Positions 1 to 10,467 are shown, counted from the first letter of the stretch. The stretch: DNA of 34,945 nucleotides from Hymenobacter sp. (GCA_025353905.1 JANXNW010000065.1:1-34945), one strand, 5' to 3'. A program made the numbers and translations. Notes: generated by a model from the letters alone, not told the origin.

Positions 1-1
1 G

Positions 2-631
2 AGCCAGGCCAAGACGGTGCTTTACGTGGCCGTGGCGGGCCAGGTAGTGGCGCTAGTGGGCGTGGCCGACACGGTGCGCGACACGTCGAAAGCCGCGATT
101 CAGCGGCTGCAACGGCTGGGCATCGAGGTGGTGATGATGACCGGCGACAACCCCCAGACAGCCGCGCAGGTGGCCGCGCAAGTGGGCATCACGCGCTACT
201 TCGCCGAAGTGCTGCCCAGCGGCAAGGCCGGCAAGGTCAAGGAGCTGCAAGCCGAGGGGCGCATCGTGGCGATGGTGGGCGATGGCATCAACGACGCGCC
301 CGCCCTGGCGCAAGCCGATATTGGCCTGGCGATGGGCGGTGGCACCGACGTGGCAATGGAAGCGGCCGGCATCACGCTCATGCGCTCGGATTTGCAGGGC
401 GTGGTGACGGCCATTGACTTGTCGCGCCAAACCATCCGCACGATTAAGCAAAACCTGTTTTTTGCCTTCATCTACAACGTGCTGGGCATTCCCATCGCGG
501 CCGGGCTACTGTACCCGGTATTCGGCTGGCTGCTTTCGCCCATGCTGGCGGCCGGAGCCATGGCGCTCAGCTCGGTGTCGGTGCTCACCAATTCGCTGCG
601 CCTGCGCGGCTTTCAGCCAGTTAAGAGTTAA
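2..631 (+). CDS. copA: Heavy-metal (copper) translocating P-type ATPase, C-terminal part (5' truncated by window edge)
   Basis: ORF open to window start; MTGDNPQTA and [18 protein letters not shown] motifs, followed by C-terminal TM pair typical of P1B ATPases. Confidence 0.9.
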   Translation, partial: SQAKTVLYVAVAGQVVALVGVADTVRDTSKAAIQRLQRLGIEVVMMTGDNPQTAAQVAAQVGITRYFAEVLPSGKAGKVKELQAEGRIVAMVGDGINDAPALAQADIGLAMGGGTDVAMEAAGITLMRSDLQGVVTAIDLSRQTIRTIKQNLFFAFIYNVLGIPIAAGLLYPVFGWLLSPMLAAGAMALSSVSVLTNSLRLRGFQPVKS

Positions 632-720
632 AAGTTAAGAGTGAAAGGTATAACTGTTTTAACCTCTTGCCTCTAAATTATTAAACCCTTAACTCCTAAC
701 TCTTAACTCTTAACTCCAGA

Positions 721-1098
721 ATGGATGCCGCTGAAATCATCGTAACCGCCGCTGGCCTGGCATTGGCCGGCTTCGTCGTCTGGTACTTCTTCCTGGCCGC
801 GCGCGAAACGGCCGTGGCGGTTTCGACCTCGGGTGGGGTGCAGCAGGTGGACATTCACGTGAAAGGGGGCTACTCGCCCGACGTGATTGAGGTCGAGCGC
901 GGCCGGCCGGTGCAGCTCCACTTCTTCCGCGATGAGGAAAACACGTGCTCGGAAGAGTTGCTGATGCCGGATTTTAATATTCGGCGCGACCTTCCGGCCT
1001 TTCAAACGACGCTGGTTGAGCTGCTGCCCGAGCAGGCCGGCCGCTTCGAGTTCACTTGCGGAATGCACATGCTGCGCGGCAGCCTGGTGGTGAAATAA
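721..1098 (+). CDS. Membrane-anchored cupredoxin-domain protein
   Basis: N-terminal TM helix, then YSPDVIEVERGRPVQLHFFR...FTCGMHMLRGSLVV, a cupredoxin_1-like pattern with Cys/His/Met ligands; downstream of CopA. Confidence 0.8.
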   Translation: MDAAEIIVTAAGLALAGFVVWYFFLAARETAVAVSTSGGVQQVDIHVKGGYSPDVIEVERGRPVQLHFFRDEENTCSEELLMPDFNIRRDLPAFQTTLVELLPEQAGRFEFTCGMHMLRGSLVVK

Positions 1099-1297
1099 TT
1101 TTGGGGTAAAGTCGTACTTCAGCCGTTGTGAACGCAGCGACTCGTCGTTCGGCGCCGCCCCAAAAGTTTGGTGGCTTACCCCGACGAGCTGCTGCCGGGT
1201 CTTGCAGGCAGGGGCGTGGCTCGAAAACTACCGGGCGGCAACCACAGGAAGCATAAAATGGCCCCGGCCCCGCGCCTGAGCCTGAATCCGCGCCGAA

Positions 1298-2296
1298 TCA
1301 ACTTCCGCCAGCCAGCGCCCCCAGCTTTGTGGCCAGCACCTCCACGTCCCCGCGTCGGGCCAGGCCCGCCAGCCACTGCTTCGGAATAGCTGCTTCTCCA
1401 TACGCCAGCCCAGCCAGGCCACCGGCTACCGCGCCGGTCGTGTCGGTGTCGTCGCCCAGGTTCACGGCCGCCAGCACGGTGGCGGCGTAGGTGTCATGGC
1501 GCAACAGGCACCACAGGGCCGCTTCGAGCGTGTGTACCACGTAGCCCGACGAAGAAATCTGGTTTTCTGCCCGCGTGGGTAAAGTCCCGTCGAGCAGGGT
1601 CGCGTAGGCCGGCCACTGCTCAAAAACCTCCGCTTTGGCCGGGGCCTGAAGCCAGGGGTTGACCGCCGCGCGCATTCGCTCGTAGGCCCCGGCCGGCGCG
1701 TGGCCGCGCAGCAGCTCGCGGGCCACCAGCAAATACAAAAAGCAGCCCAGCGACGAGCGCGGGTGGCCGTGCGTAACGCCAGCCACGGCGTGGGTCAGGG
1801 CGAAGGCGGCGTTCAGGTTTAACTCGTCGGCCTGCCAGCTTTGATGAAAGACGAGCGGCAGGATGCGCATGAGCGCGCCGTTACCGTTGGCCGTTTCGGC
1901 GGTGCTGCCGGCGGTTTCGGGCGGGCGGTGGCCCTGGCGCAGCCGGCCAATAGCGTCGCGAGTAGCTCCGCCCACGTCGAAGGTGTCGCCGTGGGCCGTC
2001 CAGTAGCCATTATCGAGCCAATTCACGCAGCGGCGACCGAAGTCGGCCAGGTCGGGCAGGCCGCTCAAGCCGCCGGGCCGGGCCAGGGTTTCAGCCAGGC
2101 AAAAGGTGAGTGAGGCATCGTCGGACCAAGTGCCGGCCGGCTGGTGATGAGTGCCGTAGGCGCGCATACCGAGCACCGGGTTGGCGCGGCGCGCGGCGCG
2201 GGGCTCGAACTCGACGGGTACGCCCAGGGCGTCGCCCACGGCCAGGCCCAGCAGGGCGGCGCGAACGGCGGATACGTTGATTGAAATAGTCTGCAT
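1298..2296 (-). CDS. ADP-ribosylglycohydrolase family protein
   Basis: AALLGLAVGDALGVPVEFEP...DDASLTFCLAETL...GDDTDTTGAVAGGLAGLAYG motifs; start chosen at MQTISINV. Confidence 0.9.
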   Translation of the reverse strand: MQTISINVSAVRAALLGLAVGDALGVPVEFEPRAARRANPVLGMRAYGTHHQPAGTWSDDASLTFCLAETLARPGGLSGLPDLADFGRRCVNWLDNGYWTAHGDTFDVGGATRDAIGRLRQGHRPPETAGSTAETANGNGALMRILPLVFHQSWQADELNLNAAFALTHAVAGVTHGHPRSSLGCFLYLLVARELLRGHAPAGAYERMRAAVNPWLQAPAKAEVFEQWPAYATLLDGTLPTRAENQISSSGYVVHTLEAALWCLLRHDTYAATVLAAVNLGDDTDTTGAVAGGLAGLAYGEAAIPKQWLAGLARRGDVEVLATKLGALAGGS

Positions 2297-2399
2297 GATG
2301 ACTATGAATAAAATAAGCGGAACGCTGCCGGGCGGCAACCGCGCCGGATGAGCCAGAAGCGGTGAGGCACCTACTTTAGCTGCCGTAAAAACCCCGACC

Positions 2400-2996
2400 A
2401 TGCACAAAGGACGCGTTGAAGCTTTCAGCGACGGCGTTATCGCCATCATTCTCACCATCATGGTGCTCGAAATCAAGGTGCCCCACGGTGCCGACCTGGC
2501 CGCGCTGCGCCCACTGCTGCCCGTGGTGGGCTCCTACGTGCTGAGCTTTCTCTACATCGGCATCTACTGGAACAACCACCACATGCTGCTGGCCGCCGTG
2601 AGCCGGGTGTCGGGCGGGGTGCTCTGGGCGAATCTGCACCTGCTATTCTGGCTCTCGCTCGTGCCGGCCGTCACCAACTGGATGGGCGAGAACCACTTCC
2701 AGGGCCTCACGCTCACGCTCTACGGCGCGGTGCTGCTAATGGCCGGCTTCGCGTACTGGATTTTGCAGCGCCTCATCATCGTCGCCAACGGCCCCGACTC
2801 GGTGCTGGCCCGCGCCGTCGGGCGCGATGTCAAGGGCAAGCTCTCGGTGGCACTCTACTGCCTGGGCATCGGGCTGAGCTTCGTGAGCGCCTGGCTGGCG
2901 GGCGGCATCTACCTGGCCGTAGCCCTGATGTGGCTGCTGCCCGACCGCCGCATCGAGCGCCAGCTGGCCCAGCCGCGCGAGGCCACCGCGGCCTGA
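2400..2996 (+). CDS. TMEM175-like (DUF1211) integral membrane protein, putative K+ channel family
   Basis: KGRVEAFSDGVIAIILTIMVLEIKVP signature, multiple TM helices. Confidence 0.88.
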   Translation: MHKGRVEAFSDGVIAIILTIMVLEIKVPHGADLAALRPLLPVVGSYVLSFLYIGIYWNNHHMLLAAVSRVSGGVLWANLHLLFWLSLVPAVTNWMGENHFQGLTLTLYGAVLLMAGFAYWILQRLIIVANGPDSVLARAVGRDVKGKLSVALYCLGIGLSFVSAWLAGGIYLAVALMWLLPDRRIERQLAQPREATAA

Positions 2997-3038
2997 GCGC
3001 CACCCGGCCCGACGGCACCGAAAACCGGGCTGCGGGCG

Positions 3039-4520
3039 CTACCGCTGGGCGTAGGTCGGGCGCTGCTCCGCTCCCACCGTCACCAGCGCGCCGCCCAGAA
3101 ACTCGCCGTACCAGCGGCCCGAGTCCTTCACGACCCGCTCCTGGGTGGCGTAGTCCACGTGCACGAGGCCGAAGCGGGGACGGTAGCCTTCGGCCCACTC
3201 GAAATTGTCGGTGAAGCTCCACGGGAAGTAGCCGTTCACCCGCACCCCGGCCTGGCGGGCACGCAGCACCTGCCCGATGGCCGCCTGCAAATACGCCTGC
3301 CGGCCGGCATCGGGCACCCGCCCGCCCGCCGCCGAGGGCTGGAGCTGGTCGGGGAAGGCCGCGCCCGACTCGGTTACGACCAGCTCGGGCGCGCCGGGGT
3401 AGGCCCCAAACTGGCGCAGCATCTCGTAAATGGACTCGGGATAAACTTCCCAACCCATCTCAGAAAACGGCACGCCGCGCTCGCGGGCCGGCACCAGGGC
3501 CGCGCCGAGCAGCGGCAGCCAACTTGCGCGCCGCACTACCTCGCGGGTGTAGTTCTGCACGCCCCAAAAGTCGAAGTCGAACTTCATCCGCGCCTCGTCG
3601 CCGCTCTGATGGTAGCGGCGCAGCAGCCAGGCCAGGGTGGGCAGCTCCTGCGTCGGGAAACCGAGGCCGAGGGCGGGCTCCACGAAAAAACGGTTGAGCA
3701 GCGCATCGACCCGGCGCGTAGCGGCTTCGGTAGGCGCGTGGCCGGGGCGGTCGGGCGTGAGGTACGAGCACGAAAAACTGGTGCCGACGCGGGCCGTGGC
3801 CGGCAACACCGCCCGCAGCGCCCGCCCGCCCTCGGCCTGGGCCAACGCGGCGTGGTGGCTGGCCGCCAGAAACGCGGGCAGGCTGCGCCGGCCCGGCGCG
3901 TGGATGCCCAGCAAATGCCCGGCTCCGACGAACACCATCGGCTCATTCAGCACCAGCCAGTGCCGCACCCGGTCGCCGAGGCGGCGGGCCAGCACCTGGG
4001 CGTAGTCGGCGAGCCAGCCCACCACGGCGCGGTTCGTCCAGCCGCCTTTGGCTTGCAGCGCGGCCGGCAAATCCCAGTGATAGACCGTGAGCCAGGGCCG
4101 CAGCTCACGCTCCAGGCAGGCATCGACGAGGCGGTCGTAGTAGTCCAGGCCGCGGCGGTTTACAAGGCCGGTGCCTTCGGGCAGCACCCGCGGCCACGAC
4201 ACCGAAAAACGGAAGTCAGTCAGCCCCAGGACCTGAGCTAGATCGAGGTCGGCCTCGTAGCGGTGAAAAAAGTCGCAGCCCACCCGCGCGTGCTCGCCCC
4301 GGGCGATGGCCCCCGGCCGCCGCACGAACTCGTCCCAGATGCTCGGCCCCTTGCCCTGCTGCTGCCAGCCGCCCTCCACCTGGTACGCCGCACAGGCGGC
4401 CCCCCAGTGAAAATCAGCCCCAAAATCGGCGCGGGAAAATGAAGCGGGTGCGGATTCAGGGAAAAAAGCCGACGGCAGCGCAGCCGGGTCAGATGAGGTT
4501 AGAATAACGGAAGCGGACAT
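3039..4520 (-). CDS. GH1 family beta-glucosidase
   Basis: FHWGAACAAYQVEGGWQQQGKGPSIWDEF, VLNEPMVF, VVTESGAAF, NGYFPWSFTDNFEWAEGY motifs. Confidence 0.95.
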   Translation of the reverse strand: MSASVILTSSDPAALPSAFFPESAPASFSRADFGADFHWGAACAAYQVEGGWQQQGKGPSIWDEFVRRPGAIARGEHARVGCDFFHRYEADLDLAQVLGLTDFRFSVSWPRVLPEGTGLVNRRGLDYYDRLVDACLERELRPWLTVYHWDLPAALQAKGGWTNRAVVGWLADYAQVLARRLGDRVRHWLVLNEPMVFVGAGHLLGIHAPGRRSLPAFLAASHHAALAQAEGGRALRAVLPATARVGTSFSCSYLTPDRPGHAPTEAATRRVDALLNRFFVEPALGLGFPTQELPTLAWLLRRYHQSGDEARMKFDFDFWGVQNYTREVVRRASWLPLLGAALVPARERGVPFSEMGWEVYPESIYEMLRQFGAYPGAPELVVTESGAAFPDQLQPSAAGGRVPDAGRQAYLQAAIGQVLRARQAGVRVNGYFPWSFTDNFEWAEGYRPRFGLVHVDYATQERVVKDSGRWYGEFLGGALVTVGAEQRPTYAQR

Positions 4521-4629
4521 TTAAATAAGATAATTTGCTTGTTGCTGATTGTTTGTTGTTTGAAATAACTGTCATGGCGAGCACAGCAAAAAATTGACCG
4601 ACAAGACATTAAACATTAATTACTGACCA

Positions 4630-5652
4630 TTAACCACTAACCATTACCCCAAGCTGCTCGCTCAGCAACTGGTCGAGCACGGCCCCGGTGCGGTCGGGGT
4701 AGTCCACGGGCACGGGCTGGCCGGTGCGCAGCCACTCGTCCACGCCGGCCAGGTGCTTGTCGCGCAGGCCGCGCACGACGGGCACGCCCATCTTAGCCAG
4801 CGCGGCCGCGTTGCACTGCTGCTCGTACTGCTGCCTCATGGGCACCACGAGCAGCTTTTTGCCCAAAAACAACGCCTCGGCGGGGGTTTCGAAACCGGCC
4901 CCGCAGAGCACGCCCTGGGCGCTGGCCAGGCTGTGCAGGAAATCACCCCCGCCCACTGGCCAGACCCGCACGTTGTCGTACTCGGCCGGCTGCTGCGAGT
5001 GCTTGCTGAACACCTCCCAGCGCACCGTGCGGCTCAGGTAGCGCAGGCGGCTGACTAGGGTTTGCTCATCAAACGCGGGCAGATACACCGTGTAGTGGCC
5101 TTCGTCGGTGGGGGTGAGCGCGCGCACCTGCTGCCGAATGACGGGCGTACTGATGCCGGGCGCATACGCCTGAAAGTGAAAGCCGTACTGGGCCGTGCTC
5201 GGCGCGTAGTGGCGCAGTACGGCCCGGCCGGCGGGGTCTTCGCGGCCGGGGCGCGGCGCGGCCGGGTGCAGCACCGCGCTTTGGTGACTCAGGGCCACGC
5301 AGGGCTGGTGCCGAAACCGGCAGGCCCAGGCCGAGACCGGCTCGAAGTCGTTGATGACGAGCGAGTAGTCGCGCACGGGCAGGTGCTGAATGTCGCGCAC
5401 AAAGTCGGGCGCGTCGAACTGCCGGAAGGTCTTAACGAAGTTGATGCCGCCCTTCTTGCCGAATAAAAAACCCATCCCGCCCGCCCGGTAGCGCACGGCG
5501 AAGGGCAAGGATAAATCGGCCGGCGGCCCGCTGACGAGCAAGTCCAGCTCGCCGCCCAGCGCCGCCACCCGGCTCTGCAGCAGCGGCACCACGTCGAGCG
5601 CCCGGCTCAGGTGCCCGTTGCCGGTGCCCTGGATAGCGTAGAGGATTTTCAT
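4630..5652 (-). CDS. Glycosyltransferase family protein (MJ1255/GtrB-like)
   Basis: MKILYAIQGTGNGHLSRALDVVPLLQ N-terminus and GFETPAEALFLGKKLLVVPMRQQYEQQCNA C-terminal nucleotide-sugar motif. Confidence 0.85.
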   Translation of the reverse strand: MKILYAIQGTGNGHLSRALDVVPLLQSRVAALGGELDLLVSGPPADLSLPFAVRYRAGGMGFLFGKKGGINFVKTFRQFDAPDFVRDIQHLPVRDYSLVINDFEPVSAWACRFRHQPCVALSHQSAVLHPAAPRPGREDPAGRAVLRHYAPSTAQYGFHFQAYAPGISTPVIRQQVRALTPTDEGHYTVYLPAFDEQTLVSRLRYLSRTVRWEVFSKHSQQPAEYDNVRVWPVGGGDFLHSLASAQGVLCGAGFETPAEALFLGKKLLVVPMRQQYEQQCNAAALAKMGVPVVRGLRDKHLAGVDEWLRTGQPVPVDYPDRTGAVLDQLLSEQLGVMVSG

Positions 5653-5782
5653 TTTGAGGATTAAGGATTGAGGATGCAGGATTAGAGATTAGGGACCTCG
5701 TATTTGCAAAGATTGGGGAGCGACCGGCAAGATTGTCCATAAACGCCCAAGTCCTCCATCCCTAATCCCTAATCCAAATACC

Positions 5783-6775
5783 CTAATCCTTAATCCTCAT
5801 CTCGGCCAGCAGCCCTTGCAGCAGCGCGGCGGGGGCAGCATCGGCGGCGAGGTCGTCGGCCTCGGGCGCGTCGGGCGCGTCGCCGGGTTGGGGCTGCATC
5901 CGCGGGTCGTTGGCGTAGCGGTACAGCTCCCAGCCAGCTTCGGGCGTGTATTCGAGGGCGGTCAGGTTTTCGACCCAATCGCCGGAATTTAGGTAGATAA
6001 CCTCGCCCTGGGCGGTAGGCAAGGTCTTGATTTCGGGCTGATGGATGTGGCCGCACGCCACGTAGCGGTAGCCCTGGTCGGCGGCGATGTTGGCGGCCGT
6101 TTGCTCGAAGTCGCTCATCACGTTCACGGCCGATTTCACCCGATTTTTCACCGCTTTCGACAAGGCCACTTTGGGCCGGCCTAGCTTTTGGAGCACAAAA
6201 TTGACCAGCCGATTGAGCAGGATGAGCAGGTCGTAGCCCTTGCCGCCGAGCTTGGCCAGCCAGCGCGCGTGGCGCATGGTCACGTCGAACACGTCGCCGT
6301 GAAACAGCCAGGTGCGGCCGTGGGGCAGGTCGAGCACGAGCTTGTTGTCGAGCTGAAACTGCCCGAGCTTCAAGCCGGCAAACTTGCGCAGCAGCTCGTC
6401 GTGGTTGCCGGTCAGGTAGTGAATCCGGGTGCCTTTGGCGGCCAGCCCGGCCAGGTAGCGCACCACGCGCATGTGGGCCGGCGGCCAGTAGTTTTTCGAG
6501 AACTGCCAGATGTCCACGATGTCGCCATTGAGCACGAGCACCTGCGGGCGAATGCTTCTAAGGTAGCGCAGCAGCTCTTTGGCGTGGCAGCCATAGGTGC
6601 CCAAATGCACGTCGGAGACAACGGCCACGGCGAGCCGGCGTTTTTTGGGGCGGCGGCGGGCAAGCGCCGCCGCAGCGTTGTCGGGGGCGGCGGAAACGGC
6701 GGCGGGGGGCAGCGGCAGGAGCGGCGGGAACGAAGGCGGCGGGGACGAAGGCGGCGGGAGCGCCGGACTACTCAT
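5783..6775 (-). CDS. UDP-2,3-diacylglucosamine diphosphatase-like metallophosphoesterase
   Basis: VVSDVHLGTYGCHAKELLRYL...LNGDIVDIW...LTGNHDE...FHGDVFD...CGHIHQPE; start chosen at MSSPALPP. Confidence 0.85.
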   Translation of the reverse strand: MSSPALPPPSSPPPSFPPLLPLPPAAVSAAPDNAAAALARRRPKKRRLAVAVVSDVHLGTYGCHAKELLRYLRSIRPQVLVLNGDIVDIWQFSKNYWPPAHMRVVRYLAGLAAKGTRIHYLTGNHDELLRKFAGLKLGQFQLDNKLVLDLPHGRTWLFHGDVFDVTMRHARWLAKLGGKGYDLLILLNRLVNFVLQKLGRPKVALSKAVKNRVKSAVNVMSDFEQTAANIAADQGYRYVACGHIHQPEIKTLPTAQGEVIYLNSGDWVENLTALEYTPEAGWELYRYANDPRMQPQPGDAPDAPEADDLAADAAPAALLQGLLAEMRIKD

Positions 6776-7017
6776 GCGGCAGCGGAATAAGGTGGGCGCG
6801 GGACGCGGCGAGCGGGGCGCGGCGCTTTGGGACGGCGCGGCCGGGTGGGTGGCCCCGCTGGCAGCCAGGTACTTACGCCACGTAAGGCCGAGCGCAAACC
6901 CCGCCGTAGCGGCAGGCCCAGCACCAGCCACCAGCCCAGCGTCAGCAGCCAGGGCAAGCCCGCCCCAGCGAGCCGCCAGCCGAGCGCCGAGCGCCAGAAA
7001 TAGGAGAGCTTTAGCAT
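6772..7017 (-). CDS. Possible small membrane protein, 4-nt ATGA overlap with the downstream phosphoesterase
   Basis: 81-aa ORF with one hydrophobic segment; its TGA overlaps the ATG of the phosphoesterase; Arg/Pro-rich C-terminus could be spurious. Confidence 0.35.
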   Translation of the reverse strand: MLKLSYFWRSALGWRLAGAGLPWLLTLGWWLVLGLPLRRGLRSALRGVSTWLPAGPPTRPRRPKAPRPARRVPRPPYSAAA

Positions 7018-7180
7018 GAGTCAAAGCTCGCTTTCCACTATCACGGGCGCGTTACGACTGGGTTAAGTTTCGGCTAACTTATGGGCGGCCAAAGCGGGCG
7101 GCAGGTTTTCGGCGGCGGGGGCCGTTCTTTGCAAATATGGTCGGGTATTTGTCCCGGCCAGCTTTTTTTGCTTCCTGCAT

Positions 7181-7753
7181 ATGCGGTTTACCACTTTGTC
7201 GCCCGCCGTGGCGCTGCTAACCTTACTTCTGCTTGCGCTGGCTCCTGCAGCTCACGCGCAAGCGCGCAAACGGTATATGTTTGCCCAGAAAAACCCGGAG
7301 TGCCCGGCCGTGGCCAACCTCACCAAAAACACCGACGAAGATGCCGAGGTGTCGGCCTCCTACACCCACCTCTGCTACCGCTCGCCGGCCGAGCTGCTGC
7401 TCGAAATCAACGAGCTGCGCAAGATTCACGCCTGGGCTGACTCTACCTACCAGCGGCGGTTGGCCCGGCTGCCCGCCGGCGGGCTGCTCGTGCTCACTAT
7501 CCACCGCCAGGGCGCGACCAATGCCGACCCGTCGCTGCTTACGCTCAGCGCCCGCGACAAAGACGGCAAAGAGCTATTCAAAGCCACGCCCCGCCCCGGC
7601 ACCGGCCGCTTTTTTGGCCGCGACCTCTACCAGAGCAAGCAGAATATTCCGTTCGTCAAGCTTGACCCCGCGGCTGGTCCCTTCCTGCTCCTCGTGAACG
7701 ACAGTCGCCTGCGCCAGCAGTTCGAGTATCAGCTCACGCCCGGCAAGGAATAA
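7181..7753 (+). CDS. Secreted hypothetical protein
   Basis: Signal peptide MRFTTLSPAVALLTLLLLALAPAAHAQA followed by a plausible globular sequence. Confidence 0.75.
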   Translation: MRFTTLSPAVALLTLLLLALAPAAHAQARKRYMFAQKNPECPAVANLTKNTDEDAEVSASYTHLCYRSPAELLLEINELRKIHAWADSTYQRRLARLPAGGLLVLTIHRQGATNADPSLLTLSARDKDGKELFKATPRPGTGRFFGRDLYQSKQNIPFVKLDPAAGPFLLLVNDSRLRQQFEYQLTPGKE

Positions 7754-7757
7754 ATTA

Positions 7758-7866
7758 CCCCGTCATTGCGAGCGTAGCGAAGCAATCGCACCAGCGCGGC
7801 GTGTCAGGAAGGCACCCGAACGGGCTGAACAGGTGCGATTGCTTCGCTTTGCTCGCAATGACGGGG
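7758..7866. repeat. Palindromic intergenic repeat (CGTCATTGCGAGC...GCTCGCAATGACG; 'LLRFARND' family), copy 1
   Basis: 35-nt near-perfect inverted arms 7758-7792 / 7832-7866. Confidence 0.9.
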
Positions 7867-7868
7867 AG

Positions 7869-8390
7869 TTACTCCTTACGTTTCAGCTGCACCCAGAGCA
7901 CCGCCAGCAGGGTTTTCGCATCCTGAAACGGATAGCTCACCAGCTTCTCGCGGCTCAGGCGCACGATTTCGATTTGTTCGTGCTCGGCGGCCAGGCCCCC
8001 ACCGGGCGCGGACTGGCGGCTGGCTTCGGCGTAGTAGACGGCGATGGTTTCGGCACTTACGCCGGGCGAGGTCCAGACGGTCGCTATCTCGGTGAGCTGG
8101 TCCAGCTCGTAGCCCAGCTCCTCCATCACCTCGCGACGCACGGCCGTTTCGGGGCTCTCGCCTTCGTCAATCATGCCGGCGGCCAGCTCCAGCAGCTCGC
8201 GCTCGGCCCCCACCCGAAACTGGCGCGTGAGCACGTACTCGCCGCGCGCAGTGTCGAAAACGAGCGCCGCCACGGCGTGGCCGGGCGCGAACTGCTCGCG
8301 GGGCAGGTGCTCGCCTCCAGGCGTGGTCAGGGTGAGTTTGTTGAGCTTGAAATGGCCGTCATAGACGCGCTCGCGCTGGGTTATTCGCAT
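7869..8390 (-). CDS. NUDIX hydrolase (ADP-ribose pyrophosphatase-like)
   Basis: Nudix box-like GMIDEGESPETAVRREVMEELGYE; start chosen at MRITQRERVYDG. Confidence 0.9.
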   Translation of the reverse strand: MRITQRERVYDGHFKLNKLTLTTPGGEHLPREQFAPGHAVAALVFDTARGEYVLTRQFRVGAERELLELAAGMIDEGESPETAVRREVMEELGYELDQLTEIATVWTSPGVSAETIAVYYAEASRQSAPGGGLAAEHEQIEIVRLSREKLVSYPFQDAKTLLAVLWVQLKRKE

Positions 8391-8424
8391 GAGTGGTTGT
8401 TGATTGGTGTATATTTTCGCGTCA

Positions 8425-8458
8425 GTCATTGCGAGCATGTTACGCGTCAAGCAATGAC
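8425..8458. repeat. Short degenerate relative of the GTCATTGCGAGC repeat
   Basis: gtcattgcgagc ... gcaatgac, short stem only. Confidence 0.5.
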
Positions 8459-8687
8459 CGAATCAGAAACCAGAAACTAGGCGGTACCTTTACGGCCGAA
8501 GGTAGCCCGGCAAATCGGACCGGCTGCCGGCCGCCGCCCCCGGATACGGATAGTCGCGGCCAAGCGCTCAGCCGGCCGCCTCACGCGCCGACGGGCTTCA
8601 CTCCCCACCCCTTTCCTGTATTGGTGCCGGCAACCGATGGCCGGCGCATCCGCCGCCGCTCTGCTTGAGTAGGCGGCTCCCTTTCGT

Positions 8688-10130
8688 ATGACCTTCAACG
8701 ACTTAAATCTGATTGAGCCCCTGCTCCGCGCCCTGAGCGACGAGGGCTACACTACCCCCACCCCGATTCAGCAGCAGGCCATTCCGCAGGTGCTCGAAGG
8801 GCACGACCTGCTCGGCGTAGCCCAGACCGGCACCGGCAAAACGGCCGCCTTCTCGGTGCCCATCCTGCAAATCCTGCATCAGAAAGACCAGACCAGCAAA
8901 GCCGGCCAGGGGCCGCGCGGCCGCATCCGCTGCCTCGTGCTAACGCCCACCCGCGAGCTCGCCATCCAAATTGCCGAGAGCTTTAAGGCGTACGGCCGCC
9001 ACCTGCCGGGCCTGCGCTCGACCGTTATCTTTGGCGGCGTGGGCCAGGGCCCGCAAGTGTCGGCGCTGCAGCGCGGGGTCGAAATTTTGGTGGCCACGCC
9101 CGGCCGCCTGCTCGATTTGATGAACCAGGGCTATGTCCACTTGCAGCACCTCGAAGTGTTTGTGCTTGACGAAGCCGACCGGATGCTCGACATGGGCTTC
9201 ATCCACGACATCAAGCGGATTCTGCCCAAGCTGCCAGCCAGCCGCCAGAGCCTGTTTTTCTCGGCTACCATGCCGCAGGCCATTCGCGAGTTGTCGGCCA
9301 CCATCCTGCGCCCCAACCCGGTGCAGGTGGCCGTTACACCGGTGTCGAGCACGGCCGACACGGTGACGCAATCCGTGTTTCTGGTCGATAAGAACGACAA
9401 GCCGGCCCTGCTGCGCCACGTGCTGCAAGACCCCGCCATCCGGCGCGTACTCGTCTTCACCCGCACCAAGCACGGGGCTAATAAGGTGACTGAGACGCTG
9501 GAAAAAGCCAGCATCCCGGCCGAGGCCATCCACGGCAACAAGAGCCAGACCCACCGCCAGCGGGCGCTGGCCAACTTCAAGTCGGGGGCCACGCGGGTGC
9601 TCGTCGCGACCGACATCGCCGCCCGCGGCATCGACGTGGACGACCTCACGCACGTCATCAATTATGAGGTGCCCAACGAGCCCGAAACCTACGTGCACCG
9701 CATCGGCCGCACCGGACGGGCCGGCAACTTCGGCACCGCATTTACATTTGTGGAGGACGAAGAGCGTGCGTATCTACAAGATATTCAGAAGCTTATTCGC
9801 CGGCAGCTCGACGTAGACGTGGCCCACCCCTACACTACTTCCCGCGTAGCCCCCGTCTCGCTCAACGGCAACGAGCGCATCATCCGGCCCAAAGGCCCCG
9901 CGGGCCGGCCGGCCCGCGACGGGCGCGGCAGCAGCGGCCCGAGCCAGGGCCGAAGCGGCGGCGGCAACGGCAGTGGCCGGGGCGAGCATCGCAGCAGCGG
10001 CCGCCCACCGGGTGGTGAGCGCTCGGGCGCGTCGGCAGGCGGCTCGGGGGGCGGTTCGCGGAGCGGTGGCGGACGCTCGTCGTGGTCGGGCGGGCGCAGC
10101 GGCGGCGGCGATGGCGGCGGTCGTCGCTAA
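8688..10130 (+). CDS. rhlE: DEAD/DEAH-box RNA helicase, RhlE-like, with Gly/Arg-rich C-terminal tail
   Basis: [33 protein letters not shown] motifs; [23 protein letters not shown] tail. Confidence 0.93.
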   Translation: MTFNDLNLIEPLLRALSDEGYTTPTPIQQQAIPQVLEGHDLLGVAQTGTGKTAAFSVPILQILHQKDQTSKAGQGPRGRIRCLVLTPTRELAIQIAESFKAYGRHLPGLRSTVIFGGVGQGPQVSALQRGVEILVATPGRLLDLMNQGYVHLQHLEVFVLDEADRMLDMGFIHDIKRILPKLPASRQSLFFSATMPQAIRELSATILRPNPVQVAVTPVSSTADTVTQSVFLVDKNDKPALLRHVLQDPAIRRVLVFTRTKHGANKVTETLEKASIPAEAIHGNKSQTHRQRALANFKSGATRVLVATDIAARGIDVDDLTHVINYEVPNEPETYVHRIGRTGRAGNFGTAFTFVEDEERAYLQDIQKLIRRQLDVDVAHPYTTSRVAPVSLNGNERIIRPKGPAGRPARDGRGSSGPSQGRSGGGNGSGRGEHRSSGRPPGGERSGASAGGSGGGSRSGGGRSSWSGGRSGGGDGGGRR

Positions 10131-10467
10131 GCGGTTGTTTGAATTAGCCGATTCAGCCGTTTCCAGGTGAGAACTTAGAGCTAAGACCTTAGAGCTTAAC
10201 TCTTACTAGCTCAAATCATCTTCCTTGTTGTGGGTCTGACATCTCAGCTCTAGGCTCTAAAACCTATTTAAAACCTGATGGCTTCTTACGCTGCTTTAGC
10301 GCAATAGCTGGTCCCGGCTGGGGCGGGCGAGTCGGTTTCATCGGCGCGCTCGTCTTGGCCGGGACTACTTTTTTGGGCACGGGTAACAACCAGGGCAAAC
10401 AAAGGCAGGCGGCTCGCGCTTTTCTGGCTGGTTTTTGGATTCATCATCCCGTAATTTCGCTTTCGCT

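Noticed and set aside
3159-4241. 360-aa plus-strand ORF
   Set aside because: Antisense to the GH1 beta-glucosidase, which has all family motifs.
7833-8480. 215-aa ORF starting MRLLRFARND
   Set aside because: Start lies in the palindromic repeat and the rest is antisense to the NUDIX gene.
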